Source of the DNA: Treponema sp.
GTDB taxonomy: Bacteria > Spirochaetota > Spirochaetia > Treponematales > Treponemataceae
Reading direction: 5' to 3'
Assembly (NCBI GenBank): GCA_017940255.1
Contig: JAGAZB010000019.1
Coordinates: forward strand, 1-55,276
Length of the DNA stretch: 55,276 bases
Positions 18,316 to 27,291 of this stretch are shown piece after piece. The notes beneath the pieces were generated by a model. The model worked only from the letters and a program-made list of their open reading frames with translations, was not told where the DNA came from and did not search any database. Each line of letters starts with the position of its first letter. Positions within the stretch are counted from its first letter, which is position 1. A program made the translations under genes and the position numbers.

Positions 18316-18866
18316 ATAAATCACCTCTAAAGCAATATATCAAAAATACAATTTTATTTCTACAATAAGAGAAGCTCAATTATTGATTCGTGAAACTACG
18401 CTAAAGTGTGGTCTACATGGTTTCTAATTTTCCAGAAACTATATTGTCATAGTTTAATAAATTTTCACACCCCTCTCACTGCATAGAAAATGTAACAAGC
18501 TTCTTTTTAATTGTCATTTAAAAATGCTCCTAAAGCCACCATTTAAAATAGTATATACTCAAGGTTCAAAAAATTCAATTTTTTTTAATTTGGACGGCAG
18601 GTCCTTTTCTACTGTGCCCGGCCCTCTGGAGCCGGTCAAATTCCGTCTCCATTCCCCGCTTTTCGGGGTTCCGGCTTTCGCCTCCATTGCCGGTGGTTCG
18701 GCTGGGCAAAGCCCAGTCTCCCCCACCCGCAACCCGCTTACGCGGGCCCCTACAATCGGGCGTAAGTCTAACCCCAATATCCCGTCACCGTAAAAATGGT
18801 ATTTACAGCCTTCTTCTATTTTTCCCAAGATTATAATATAATAATCAAAAGTTTTTATAGGAAAAA
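18316..18866. other. Gene-free gap holding a GC-rich repeat
   Basis: About 550 bases between the divergent glycosyltransferase and lipoprotein genes. The first 275 are AT-rich and should contain the minus-strand promoter. The rest is the GC-rich repeat listed separately, followed by AT-rich DNA before the lipoprotein gene. Two open frames that cross it on opposite strands (18524-18793 and 18559-18942) have proline- and glycine-rich translations that mirror the repeat and are not credible genes. Confidence 0.7.
18593..18790 (+). repeat. GC-rich interspersed repeat, copy A
   Basis: About 200 bases of much higher GC than the surroundings, with several short inverted repeats (CCCCGCTTTTCGGGG, GGGCAAAGCCC, CCCGCTTACGCGGG). 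The core GGGTTCCGGCTTTCGCCT and the end module CCTACAATCGGG recur in the copies near 28.8, 43.7 and 51.8 kb. All four copies are intergenic. Confidence 0.75.
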
Positions 18867-18881
18867 GTGGGCAATGGCAAT

Positions 18882-19340
18882 ATGAAAAAATTATGTTTCC
18901 TTTTTGTAACATTAGCATTTTCTTTATCTTCCTGTATGACACAAAAAGACATACTCAGAATGTGTTCCAACAGATGCGAAATCGAATTGGAAAATGCAGA
19001 AGTAATCTTATTTGAAGAAGATAAAATAAATTTTTTAGGTGATGGAGATGAATGGATAATAATTGACTTGTCAAAAAGTTTTAATAAATTTGAAAATGCC
19101 ATACGAGAAAATAAAAATTGGAAATTTTGCCACAAGGATGAAGTAAATATTGATATTTCACATAAATATTTTGAAATACCAGAAGAAGGTTATTATTGTA
19201 TAATTGATTGGCAGCAACCAGAAGAAAAGAAATTTGATTCGTCACAAATCAATGCAGAAGAAAGATATTCATATAATTATACAGTGATGATTTATGATCC
19301 GGCTACCAAAAAAATATATTCGTATAGTTTGGACACGTAA
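18882..19340 (+). CDS. Small lipoprotein, function unknown
   Basis: 152 residues from ATG 18882. The N-terminus MKKLCFLFVTLAFSLSSC is a signal peptide ending in a lipobox with cysteine at residue 18. A GTG at 18867 has a better placed AGGA and would add five residues; the choice is uncertain. The mature part is acidic, with ISHKYFEIPEEGYYCIIDW and YNYTVMIYDP, and suggests a small beta-rich exported protein. No family is recognised. It opens a run of small membrane and lipoprotein genes. Confidence 0.7.
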   Translation: MKKLCFLFVTLAFSLSSCMTQKDILRMCSNRCEIELENAEVILFEEDKINFLGDGDEWIIIDLSKSFNKFENAIRENKNWKFCHKDEVNIDISHKYFEIPEEGYYCIIDWQQPEEKKFDSSQINAEERYSYNYTVMIYDPATKKIYSYSLDT

Positions 19341-19364
19341 TTAACAAAAAGAAACAGAGGAAAA

Positions 19365-20042
19365 ATGCCGCACACAACAATAGAAGCCTTAGACAAGTAT
19401 TTTATTAACTCAGACAATGAAAAAATTTATTTAAGGCAAAGAGAATTAACCTTAGAAGTCTTGCGGGAAATGGAAGAAATCCAAAAAAGACGCACTGTTA
19501 ACGATAAGCAAAGAGAGCTAATAGAAAGTTGTTTCGAAAGCAATTATGAATGGATAACTTACACCATCATAGGCAAAACTCTCTCTAACTTGGCAACGAA
19601 AGAAGATTCAATAAAAAAATTATTGTTGGAACTTTCTTCTTCCAGTAAAGCCATGGTTCGCTTTAATAACATTGTAAATGCCCAATTGCTAAAAGATAGG
19701 GAATTAAAAAAATCAATTTACAACCTTGGCCTAAAAGACAAGAGCCAGAAAGTTCTGGAAAAAACAATTGAAGAGTTGCTTTCAAAAGAAAAAATAAGCA
19801 AGAACTTCTTTCCGCAAATAGAAAATGCCATAAGCAGAATAGATAGCAGAGAAAGCAAAAAGTTTTTAAATGCATTTTTAAGAGTAAACCAGAAAGGTTA
19901 TTGTGTAGAAAAAGATGGTAACAGCCATATATTTTATGTTAAAATAAAAAGCGGATTAAAAAGTTGGGCTATATCAGAAGAGGAATTTAAAAAGATAAAA
20001 GTCATTAGGCTTTATATATTAAAAGAACAAATTTTTGATTAG
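19365..20042 (+). CDS. Hypothetical protein, mostly helical
   Basis: 225 residues from ATG 19365, with AGAGGA seven bases upstream. It is rich in lysine, glutamate and leucine, with long amphipathic helices (residues 20-175) and no signal peptide or membrane segment. The C-terminus (CVEKDGNSHIFYVKIKSG) looks like a small beta unit. I do not recognise the family. The gene lies 24 bp after the lipoprotein gene and probably shares its transcript. Confidence 0.65.
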   Translation: MPHTTIEALDKYFINSDNEKIYLRQRELTLEVLREMEEIQKRRTVNDKQRELIESCFESNYEWITYTIIGKTLSNLATKEDSIKKLLLELSSSSKAMVRFNNIVNAQLLKDRELKKSIYNLGLKDKSQKVLEKTIEELLSKEKISKNFFPQIENAISRIDSRESKKFLNAFLRVNQKGYCVEKDGNSHIFYVKIKSGLKSWAISEEEFKKIKVIRLYILKEQIFD

Positions 20043-20058
20043 GAAATGGTAAAAGTAT

Positions 20059-20145
20059 ATGTTTGAAAAGTTAAAGAGCATATTATATAAAAATCAATTC
20101 GATGTATTCTTGCATATAGCAAAAATAGAAAAAAGTTTAGCTTAA
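20059..20145 (+). CDS. Possible 28-residue ORF or gene remnant
   Basis: ATG 20059 opens 28 codons encoding MFEKLKSILYKNQFDVFLH and a short helical tail. There is no well-spaced ribosome site; AGGAAA overlaps the previous stop and is too far upstream. It may be the truncated start of a larger protein or simply noncoding. Confidence 0.25.
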   Translation: MFEKLKSILYKNQFDVFLHIAKIEKSLA

Positions 20146-20166
20146 TAATATTCAAAGGAGAAAGAA

Positions 20167-20547
20167 ATGGATTCAAAAAGAATAGGAGCTTTTTTTGTTG
20201 ATTTTATAATTACAGCAATCATAATGGAAATTCCTTTTATGATTTTAGTAATCTTGCCACTGATAAAAGGCCAGCAACCATCAGATGTTATATTAAGAAC
20301 TTTAATTTCAACCTTGATTGCCTTTTTATATTTAGTCTTGCGTGATTTACCAAAAAATGGAAGCATTGGAAAAAGAATATTCAAATTAAAAATAATTGAT
20401 TCCAAAACAAAAGAAGCAGCCTCGCTTAAACAAAGATTTTTAAGAAATATTCCCCTGCTGTTAAACTGGATAGAAATTATCACATTTGTATGTTCCGGGA
20501 AAAGAATTGGCGACAGACTGGCAAAAACAGATGTCGTTCAAAAATAA
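20167..20547 (+). CDS. RDD-family membrane protein
   Basis: 126 residues. It starts SKRIGAFFVDFIITAIIM, which carries the Arg and Asp of the RDD family, has two or three membrane segments, NGSIGKRIFKLKIID in the middle and a closing GKRIGDRLAKTDVV. RDD proteins are small inner-membrane proteins, some linked to ion or sodium/proton exchange; the role here is unknown. AAAGGAG lies before ATG 20167. Confidence 0.85.
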   Translation: MDSKRIGAFFVDFIITAIIMEIPFMILVILPLIKGQQPSDVILRTLISTLIAFLYLVLRDLPKNGSIGKRIFKLKIIDSKTKEAASLKQRFLRNIPLLLNWIEIITFVCSGKRIGDRLAKTDVVQK

Positions 20548-20577
20548 TGCTATAACCAAGAATTGAAATAAAAGCCA

Positions 20578-21267
20578 ATGAATAAAATGGATTTTTTCTT
20601 AAGGGACCATAATTTAAATTCAGCTATAATTTATTTGCTGCTGTCTCTGGGTTTTATTTTGTTTACTTTAGGCATTTCGGTTTTACTTGGCAAAGTAGCA
20701 GATAAAAAGGATAAGGCTACAGAGAAAAAAGATGTAGACAATAAAAATGAAGTTGATGCTGAATGGCTTTGCTTTGTCGTGAATTTTATTTGGAAAAGAA
20801 ATTTAAGGCAGTACCGCGCATATAAAATCTTGCCTTACCTCATAGCTCTTTATGTGCTGATGAATGCAGTTTCTTTTATCTCCACGGGCCGTATATTTTC
20901 CAATCCGTTTATCCGCTGCTTTTATGGTTTGTACTGGATGGTTCTTGCTATGTTTGTGCTGGACACTTATTATTTTGTAAAAGAAAAAAAGGAATGGCCG
21001 TTTAAGCAGGATAGGCAGTCTTTGACTTTTACAGACAAGTTTGTGCTTGAAAACAAATCCAAGATTCAAATGGTTGTTAATTCAAAAGATGATGCCAGCC
21101 TGTCTTTTTTATCTGGTAAGCAGACCGTAGAAGATGGAAGAATTGTTGCGCTGGAAGAAATCATAAAAAAAGCTCCGGTTTATTCAGTCATGCATGTTCT
21201 GCCGGAAGGTTTTGCCGCAATAAAAAAAGGCAAGAAATGGTATATAGAAAAAGAAAGTGATTTGTAA
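20578..21267 (+). CDS. Hypothetical membrane protein
   Basis: 229 residues with a membrane segment at 16-39, a charged linker rich in Lys and Asp (41-60), two more hydrophobic segments at about 82-130, and a soluble C-terminal part ending IKKGKKWYIEKESDL. No clear ribosome site precedes ATG 20578; a second ATG follows three codons later. No family is recognised. It sits between the RDD gene and two lipoprotein genes. Confidence 0.65.
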   Translation: MNKMDFFLRDHNLNSAIIYLLLSLGFILFTLGISVLLGKVADKKDKATEKKDVDNKNEVDAEWLCFVVNFIWKRNLRQYRAYKILPYLIALYVLMNAVSFISTGRIFSNPFIRCFYGLYWMVLAMFVLDTYYFVKEKKEWPFKQDRQSLTFTDKFVLENKSKIQMVVNSKDDASLSFLSGKQTVEDGRIVALEEIIKKAPVYSVMHVLPEGFAAIKKGKKWYIEKESDL

Positions 21268-21290
21268 ACAAAATTATATAGGAGAAAAAA

Positions 21291-21944
21291 ATGAATAAAA
21301 GAAATTGTTTGTGTTTGCTGTGCATATTGTGTCTTGCTTTTATGGGATGCCATAAAAAATCATCTGATGCCGTAATTTTGGAAAGTGCGGATAAGCCGGA
21401 AATAGAAAAGACGAACCTCGAAAAGGAATTTGCAAATTATTTTTTTACCGAAAGAGATGATTCGTATAAAATCAATAATTCTCTTAGCTATCCAAAAGTG
21501 CCGTCTGCTCAGCTGCTTGACCGAAAGCATATTTCAAGAATGTATGACGGTGCTTTGGCAGATAAAAATGTCTTAACTATAGAATACAAGAAAGATATAA
21601 TTTCTGTGGAAATTATTTGCCCATATCTTGATACTTCCGTTACGCGTCTTTTGTTTTTTTCTGAATTCAATAAGGAGTTTACAAAAGGTTATTATGAATA
21701 CGGAGAGGCTATGGATGCGCTTGAAAATCAGCCCTTTGAATCTAATTCCAAAGAGATTAAGATAAAGTCTTTTATGAATAGCGATAAAAATACCGGTTAT
21801 ATATTTTTGGACAGGATTTCCAAAACTTATGATTATCACTATGATATTTATGATGCGTTCTATATTGTAATTTCGTCTAAGACGGGTAGCAAAGAAAATT
21901 TAATGGAGTATTATGATTTTGTAAAAGATTCGGTTTGCTATTAG
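21291..21944 (+). CDS. Lipoprotein, function unknown
   Basis: 217 residues with signal peptide MNKRNCLCLLCILCLAFMGC; the lipobox cysteine is at about residue 20. AGGAG lies seven bases upstream of the ATG. The mature protein is acidic with many aromatic residues (YFFTERDDSYKINN, SKTYDYHYDIYDAFY) and no known motif. It is probably anchored in a membrane facing the periplasm or the surface. Confidence 0.7.
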   Translation: MNKRNCLCLLCILCLAFMGCHKKSSDAVILESADKPEIEKTNLEKEFANYFFTERDDSYKINNSLSYPKVPSAQLLDRKHISRMYDGALADKNVLTIEYKKDIISVEIICPYLDTSVTRLLFFSEFNKEFTKGYYEYGEAMDALENQPFESNSKEIKIKSFMNSDKNTGYIFLDRISKTYDYHYDIYDAFYIVISSKTGSKENLMEYYDFVKDSVCY

Positions 21945-21991
21945 GTCAAGAGCCGAGTTTTTGGATTATATTTATAAAAAGGAGTGGGGAA

Positions 21992-22714
21992 TTGAAAAAG
22001 CTTTTATCTTTGTGTATTTTTGCTTTGGCTTTATTGTTTACAAGCTGCACAAGTGCTTCCATAAAAGGATTCAATAACTTGGATATAAAATTTGAGGAAA
22101 CCAAAGAAGATGATTTGGTAAAGGCCACAATCTCCGGATTTAAGTGTTCATCGGCAATATCCATAGGAAGCTATCAGGTTGAATATAAGAACAATAAAGT
22201 CTTGGTAAGAATAAAAGAAAAGCTAAATGACACAGGAATGGCAATGAACTATCACATTCAATTCCTGGTGTCTAAGTCTGTAAATGAAATATATATTGGA
22301 AAAGATCTTTTCTGGACATCTTCCGTTGAATCGTATTTTAAGGGCCAGAATTTTAGCTTTCCACTGAATGTGAATAAATCTCTTATGCCAAACAAAGTAA
22401 GCGTTGAAGGTGAATCAAAAATATCGGAAGCAGAGAATAAGGAGCTTAAGAAATTCAAGGAGCATTTTTGCAAAGGCATTAATTTTGAAAAATGTAAAAA
22501 ATGGAACGGAAAAGCGCTTGCATTCAATGTTTCGGACTTTGGCATTTATGAGGATGCGGGGAAAAAATATTTTTGTGCATCAGTATATGCTTATGCAGAA
22601 AAAATGCCTGCCCATGATAGAATGCAAAAGATAAAAAATACAGACATTACAGTTCTGCATAATATTTTGCTATTCGATTACAACACTTATGAAGAAGTTG
22701 GGTGGGTGTTATAA
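21992..22714 (+). CDS. Lipoprotein, function unknown
   Basis: 240 residues from TTG 21992. The open frame runs upstream to 21935 without a credible start, whereas GGAG at 21981-21984 is seven bases before the TTG and the sequence from there reads KKLLSLCIFALALLFTSC, a signal peptide with lipobox. The mature domain is about 220 residues, mixed beta, with no recognised family. Several neighbours share this pattern of a short signal plus an acidic domain. Confidence 0.7.
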   Translation: MKKLLSLCIFALALLFTSCTSASIKGFNNLDIKFEETKEDDLVKATISGFKCSSAISIGSYQVEYKNNKVLVRIKEKLNDTGMAMNYHIQFLVSKSVNEIYIGKDLFWTSSVESYFKGQNFSFPLNVNKSLMPNKVSVEGESKISEAENKELKKFKEHFCKGINFEKCKKWNGKALAFNVSDFGIYEDAGKKYFCASVYAYAEKMPAHDRMQKIKNTDITVLHNILLFDYNTYEEVGWVL

Positions 22715-22904
22715 AAACAAAGCGCGGACTATAATATATGGAACTGTCGCATTTTTATTTGTTCTTTTTAAGATAGGCCAAATTAACCAGCGTATGAATG
22801 AACAGCTTGAATTATATATGCGAAGTTCAGAGCAAAAATATTTTGTATGCAGCCCTCCTGCGTCACCCCAAATAAATTCGGTATGGCGGGAGTGCAGGCT
22901 GTAA
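22689..22904 (+). CDS. Small single-pass membrane protein or gene fragment
   Basis: Up to 71 residues, overlapping the end of the previous lipoprotein gene. The sequence has one hydrophobic segment (TIIYGTVAFLFVLFKIG) followed by a short helix. The last 20 residues (PPASPQINSVWRECRL) look unlike a natural protein end and fall in more GC-rich DNA, so the gene may be truncated by a rearrangement. The start is unclear: ATG 22689 or TTG 22698, neither with a good ribosome site. Confidence 0.35.
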   Translation: MKKLGGCYKNKARTIIYGTVAFLFVLFKIGQINQRMNEQLELYMRSSEQKYFVCSPPASPQINSVWRECRL

Positions 22905-22924
22905 GCAAGGCAGCGTGTTCCTGT

Positions 22925-23794
22925 TTAATTTAGGGCGTCGTGGAGCCAACCGGTAATTCCTTGGGGAAGAGTTGCTTCCATAGGCTTTCCGTTGTCAAAC
23001 ATCAGGTTGCAATGCATGGGATTCACAAGACAGTGCTGCCCCATCTCCATTCCAAAATTGATTGATGCAATTCCACCGTCGCCATTATAGACCCATTCTG
23101 GTGTAAAGACACGGCTTCCTTTTATTTTGCTTATGCGTTCAAGGCGCGGCTTTATGACTTCTTCAAAAGAAACAAATTCATCATGTATTCCTATTGCATA
23201 GAAAATGCGGATTTTGTTTTTTTCGTAGATGTCAAAAATTTCATTGCCTGGTATTTGGTTTCCACCGATTGGGACAAGTATGTTAAAGAAATCAGGGTAG
23301 GCACTTGCAAGTTTAAAGCACATGGTGGCTCCGCTTGAATTTCCAAAGACAACTCTTTTGGAAATACGGCCATCTGCGAAGGTCTTTTCAAAATTGCAAA
23401 TAAGGTCGTGGATTTTAGGCAGGTAGCTGTTGTCCCAACTTCCAAGGCAATTGCCTTCTTTATCCTTGTATTCATTTGCAAGAGGAACAAGAATGTAGGC
23501 ACCACCAAGAGTTTTTTGGTATTCCTCTTTGGAATAAAATTCTGCGCCCGCATAGTTTATGCAAACTTCTCCAACTAGGGCATTTGAAAAACCATGCATA
23601 AAAATCAATACCGGGTATTTTTTGTCCTTGGTAAAACCGTGTTCTGTTGGGTCGTAAAAATAATAGTCCATTCCCGAAAAATTTTCTTTGTGGAAGCGGT
23701 CAAAATATTCTCCGATTTTGTATGTTTGTTCGTAAGAAATAAAAGCACCTTTCGGTATTTGTGAAGCCCAAGGGGGCAAAATCTTTTCGCTCAT
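22925..23794 (-). CDS. Alpha/beta hydrolase, esterase/PHB-depolymerase-like
   Basis: 289 residues from ATG 23794, which has GGAGGA six bases upstream; the 11 extra codons up to 23827 lie before that site. VLIFMHGFSNA is the oxyanion HG region, VFGNSSGATM the nucleophile elbow (GxSxG), HDEF the likely acid, and the His in GQHCLVNPMHC the likely base. No signal peptide is seen, so it is cytoplasmic. Substrate unknown; esterases of this kind de-esterify plant or microbial polymers. It follows the ABC-2 exporter genes and may share their transcript. Confidence 0.75.
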   Translation of the reverse strand: MSEKILPPWASQIPKGAFISYEQTYKIGEYFDRFHKENFSGMDYYFYDPTEHGFTKDKKYPVLIFMHGFSNALVGEVCINYAGAEFYSKEEYQKTLGGAYILVPLANEYKDKEGNCLGSWDNSYLPKIHDLICNFEKTFADGRISKRVVFGNSSGATMCFKLASAYPDFFNILVPIGGNQIPGNEIFDIYEKNKIRIFYAIGIHDEFVSFEEVIKPRLERISKIKGSRVFTPEWVYNGDGGIASINFGMEMGQHCLVNPMHCNLMFDNGKPMEATLPQGITGWLHDALN

Positions 23795-23807
23795 ATTTAT
23801 TCCTCCA

Positions 23808-24611
23808 TTAAGCACCTGCGCTACCATAATGTTTTAGCCCTAATTTCCAAAATATGCAAGAAGCACTTCCTGCAATAAGGGCAATGACTGGGGCAGCAAA
23901 AGCCAATAGCGGTTTGTCCAGATTCTTGCCAAGAAGAAGCGCAACTGGGTAGTAACCGGTAAAGGCGTATGGAACAACAAAGGTCAAAATTGCCTGCATT
24001 CCCTTTGAATAAATTGGAAGCGGGTAGTCCGTATAGTTCTTTAGGCCGTAATTATTGTTGGTCAAAAGTGAAACTATTTCTTCACTTTTGATTGTCCAGA
24101 AACTAATGGTTCCGGTAAAGATTGTGATTGAAGAAAAAATCACAAAGGCACTTATCATATTGAGAGAATAAAGGCCAAGAGATGCGGCTGTCCATTCAAT
24201 GCTAAGCTTTTTCATGCTGTAGAGCCAGAATCCCACGGAAAAAGCAAGCCGAGGAATAAATGTGTACTGGAACTGTTGCAAGACCATGTACAAGAGCGGA
24301 TTGATTGGCCTTGTTAGGTACAAGTCAAATTTTCCGGTCCGCACAAGTTCACCCATATCCTTCATTGGGCTCCAAAAGAAGAAGCAGCTTAAGCTGTAGC
24401 TAAGCCAACTGGTTGTAAACATAAAAAGAACTTCGTTTGCACTCCAGCCGGCTATTCCGTCAAAGTTGTGGAAGATGACCATAAAGCCTGCAAAGTATAT
24501 GCCAATTAGTATTGTGTTTGCAATTAGTTCAAACAAAAGCGCGCAGTGGTAGGCCATCTTGCCCTTTAGATATATAACAACAAAGTGCTTGTAAATCTTA
24601 AAAAGATTCAT
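23808..24611 (-). CDS. ABC-2 type exporter permease, subunit 2
   Basis: 267 residues from ATG 24611 (AAGGAGG 6 bases upstream; the frame extends 7 codons further). Six hydrophobic segments and the opening NLFKIYKHFVVIYLKGKMAY match the ABC-2 permeases that come as two different subunits with one ATPase. It follows directly on subunit 1. Substrate unknown; export is assumed from the family. Confidence 0.8.
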   Translation of the reverse strand: MNLFKIYKHFVVIYLKGKMAYHCALLFELIANTILIGIYFAGFMVIFHNFDGIAGWSANEVLFMFTTSWLSYSLSCFFFWSPMKDMGELVRTGKFDLYLTRPINPLLYMVLQQFQYTFIPRLAFSVGFWLYSMKKLSIEWTAASLGLYSLNMISAFVIFSSITIFTGTISFWTIKSEEIVSLLTNNNYGLKNYTDYPLPIYSKGMQAILTFVVPYAFTGYYPVALLLGKNLDKPLLAFAAPVIALIAGSASCIFWKLGLKHYGSAGA

Positions 24612-24612
24612 G

Positions 24613-25404
24613 TCAGCCTCCTTGAACAACAAGTTTCTTTGTTCCTGTTTTCCATGCCATCTTCATAAGGATGAACAGAATGGCAAGCCAAAAGACCTGG
24701 ACCATAAGCTTTGACAAAAGAATTTTTGTTTCCATTGGGTTTGTCATTATGGTTACAGGAATTTCATACATGGCGCGGAATGGAAGAAAAGAATTTATCT
24801 TCTTTAAAAAATCCGGGAACATTGCGCACGGAATCCAAGAACCAGACAAAAGCTTGTATATTGCACCAAAAAGCATATTCAGCGGCCAAGTGACGATGAG
24901 CCAAAAAGCCATAAGGCCAATCGTAAGCGAATACAAAAATTGTATTGCATAGGCAAGGCACAATGACGCAAGACCAAAAAATATTTGGCTTTTGCAAACA
25001 AGCGGCATTCTAAAAAAGAAGGCAGATGCCACGGTCAATGGAATGCAGCAAGTTAAAAATTTTATTGCACTTTTACCTATGTGCTTAGAAAGAACCATTG
25101 CTCCAAAGTTGATTGGTCTTATAAGCTGGATTGCTATGTTGCCACTCTGGATTTGCTCGTTTATCCATTGTATTGCATCACATTCAATAAAGCTGGAAAT
25201 GATTGTTGCTATGATTACGTAGCGGATAACACCGTCTCTGGCAATAGGCATGGTGTTTTTTGCTTGCGATATGAACAGTGCGTTCCACAGGCAAAACTGC
25301 ATGTAAAGGTAAATTACCTTTGACAAAAACGTAGCCCATATAGAAGATGGATAGGCCAAGTGTTCCTTGATTCCTATTGCCATGTAGTCCAAATACTTAC
25401 GCAT
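24613..25404 (-). CDS. ABC-2 type exporter permease, subunit 1
   Basis: 263 residues with about six membrane segments. KYLDYMAIGIKEHLAYPSS at the N-terminus is typical of the paired ABC-2 permeases. The start overlaps the end of the ATPase gene by 8 bp, so synthesis is coupled. Together with the neighbours it forms an ATPase plus two-permease exporter. Confidence 0.8.
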   Translation of the reverse strand: MRKYLDYMAIGIKEHLAYPSSIWATFLSKVIYLYMQFCLWNALFISQAKNTMPIARDGVIRYVIIATIISSFIECDAIQWINEQIQSGNIAIQLIRPINFGAMVLSKHIGKSAIKFLTCCIPLTVASAFFFRMPLVCKSQIFFGLASLCLAYAIQFLYSLTIGLMAFWLIVTWPLNMLFGAIYKLLSGSWIPCAMFPDFLKKINSFLPFRAMYEIPVTIMTNPMETKILLSKLMVQVFWLAILFILMKMAWKTGTKKLVVQGG

Positions 25405-26182
25405 TAACAGCCCCCTTTTGTCTGCCGTAGTCTTCTGGCATTCCGCTAAGGTAAATCTTCTTTATGATGTCTTCCAAGTCTGTAGTCTTGTACATAGCTT
25501 TAAGTTCAGTTAAAGTTCCGTCGTAAAGCAAATTTCCCTTGTCTATAATGAGCATCTTTTCGCACAGGGTTTCTATGTCGGAAACATCGTGGGTAGTAAG
25601 GATTATGGTTGTCTTACGCTCCTTGTTTACCGCAAGAATAAAATTCCTGATACGCTCCTTTGAAAGCACGTCGATTCCGATTGTTGGTTCATCCAGAAAC
25701 AAAACATCCGGGTTGTGCAGTAGGGATGCGGCCAGGTCTGCCTTCATTCTTTGCCCAAGGCTTAAAAGTCTGGGTGCTTGGTTTATGAATTCATCAAGAC
25801 CAAGAATGTCGGAAAACATTTCCATATTTTGCTTGTAAACGCCATCGGAAACACCGTACATGTCCTTAAAGAGCTTGAGTGTGTCCAGAACCGGAATGTC
25901 CCAGCAAAGAACGCTTTTTTGCCCAAAGACAGTTCCTATCCTGAGCATAATCTTTTTGCGCCCCTTGGAAAAACTTAGGTTGTTTATGGAAACACTTCCG
26001 CCGTCCGGGGTAAGGATTCCAGTAAGCATTTTTATTGTTGTAGACTTTCCGGCCCCGTTTGGACCAATAAAAGCCGCTATCTCGCCAGTCGGTATGGAAA
26101 AAGAAATGTTGTTTACTGCGGTCTTAAAGGTTCTTCCCTTTAGCCTGTAAATTTTTGTCAAATTGTTTGCTATTACTGCCAT
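25397..26182 (-). CDS. ABC exporter ATP-binding protein
   Basis: 261 residues. Walker A GPNGAGKST, signature region LSLGQRMKADLAASL, Walker B DVLFLDEPTIG and the H-loop LTTHDV are present. The LSLGQRMK form is characteristic of ATPases that drive ABC-2 exporters with two permease types. It is the first gene of the minus-strand operon and is divergent from a LysR regulator; a TATTAT -10 box lies about 35 bases upstream. Confidence 0.88.
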   Translation of the reverse strand: MAVIANNLTKIYRLKGRTFKTAVNNISFSIPTGEIAAFIGPNGAGKSTTIKMLTGILTPDGGSVSINNLSFSKGRKKIMLRIGTVFGQKSVLCWDIPVLDTLKLFKDMYGVSDGVYKQNMEMFSDILGLDEFINQAPRLLSLGQRMKADLAASLLHNPDVLFLDEPTIGIDVLSKERIRNFILAVNKERKTTIILTTHDVSDIETLCEKMLIIDKGNLLYDGTLTELKAMYKTTDLEDIIKKIYLSGMPEDYGRQKGAVNA

Positions 26183-26297
26183 AATATCTGGAACCTCCTC
26201 GCTTTTTTCTGTATAATATCAAAAAATGAATGATTAGTAAAATTGAATTATTTGAATTAAATCATCATAAAAAATGATAATAAAAAGGAGGCAAATG

Positions 26298-27173
26298 ATG
26301 AATATTTTTCAGCTTGAAACCTTTGCAAAAATTGCGGAAACAAAGAATTTTACTTCTGCGGGGAATATTTTGGGTTACGCCCAGTCAACGGTTACTACGC
26401 AAGTAAAGCAGCTGGAAGACGAACTTGGCTGCCTTTTGTTTGACCGTCTTGGAAAGTCCATTGTTCTTACGGAAGAAGGGGAGCGTCTTTTGGGCTATGC
26501 GGAAAAAATGTTGCAGTTAAAGAGGGAAATATTTCTGGAAGTTCCTTCGTCAAAAGAGCCGTCTGGACTTATAAAACTTGGCATTTCTGAAACCCTTTGC
26601 TACGATAACTTTCCAAAACTTCTTCTAAAATACCGGAAAAAATATCCCAAGGTGAATATTCAAATTCAGTTTATAGATCATTCTACTTTTCCGCAAATGC
26701 TAAAAAACGGTGCGTTGGATTTAGTCTATACTTTAAACCCCTTAATAGAAAATGACGAACTTTGTCTTTTGGAAAAAAAGAGGGAGCTTCTGGCATTTTT
26801 TGCAAGTCCCAAGCATCCACTTTCGCAACTGGAGGCCGTTACGGAAAAGGATTTGAAAGGAGTGCCTTTGCTTTTGACGGGCAGTAATTGCAACTTTAGG
26901 CACATGCTTTTGGAAGACTTAAGAAGGCGGGGCCTTGCTCCAATCGTAGCCCTAGAAACCAGCAGCAAGGAAATTCTAAAACAATTTGCAATAAACCAGC
27001 TGGGGGTTGGTTTTATGCCGGAGATGGCTGCTGTTAACGAAGTAAAGGAAAAGAAGCTTTGCCGTCTTAACTGGATGGGAGACGACTTTCCCATATATTC
27101 GCAACTTATTGTTTACAAGGGAAAGCGCCTTAGTCGTGCTGGTGAGGAACTAAAAAATATGATAATGCCTTGA
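26298..27173 (+). CDS. LysR-family transcriptional regulator
   Basis: 292 residues from ATG 26298; AGGAGG ends six bases before it, and the open frame extends 8 codons upstream through the ribosome site. The N-terminal helix-turn-helix is FAKIAETKNFTSAGNILGYA with STVTTQVKQLEDELG; a periplasmic-binding-type effector domain follows. It is divergent from the ABC exporter operon across 115 bases, the usual layout when a LysR protein controls its neighbour. The effector is unknown. Confidence 0.85.
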   Translation: MNIFQLETFAKIAETKNFTSAGNILGYAQSTVTTQVKQLEDELGCLLFDRLGKSIVLTEEGERLLGYAEKMLQLKREIFLEVPSSKEPSGLIKLGISETLCYDNFPKLLLKYRKKYPKVNIQIQFIDHSTFPQMLKNGALDLVYTLNPLIENDELCLLEKKRELLAFFASPKHPLSQLEAVTEKDLKGVPLLLTGSNCNFRHMLLEDLRRRGLAPIVALETSSKEILKQFAINQLGVGFMPEMAAVNEVKEKKLCRLNWMGDDFPIYSQLIVYKGKRLSRAGEELKNMIMP

Positions 27174-27291
27174 TTTTAATGTTGTTTTGCAGATGGAGCC
27201 GCAGATTTTTATGAAGCTATAAGCATGATGAATTTAGCTATTCTGTTGAAACTTATTAATTTGCTAAGTATAATAGAAGATAAGGAAAAAA

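Noticed and set aside
18524..18942. Open frames on both strands across the GC-rich repeat (89 and 127 codons)
   Set aside because: Low-complexity Pro/Gly/Arg translations, no ribosome sites, mutual overlap and repeat origin; the same effect is seen at the other repeat copies.
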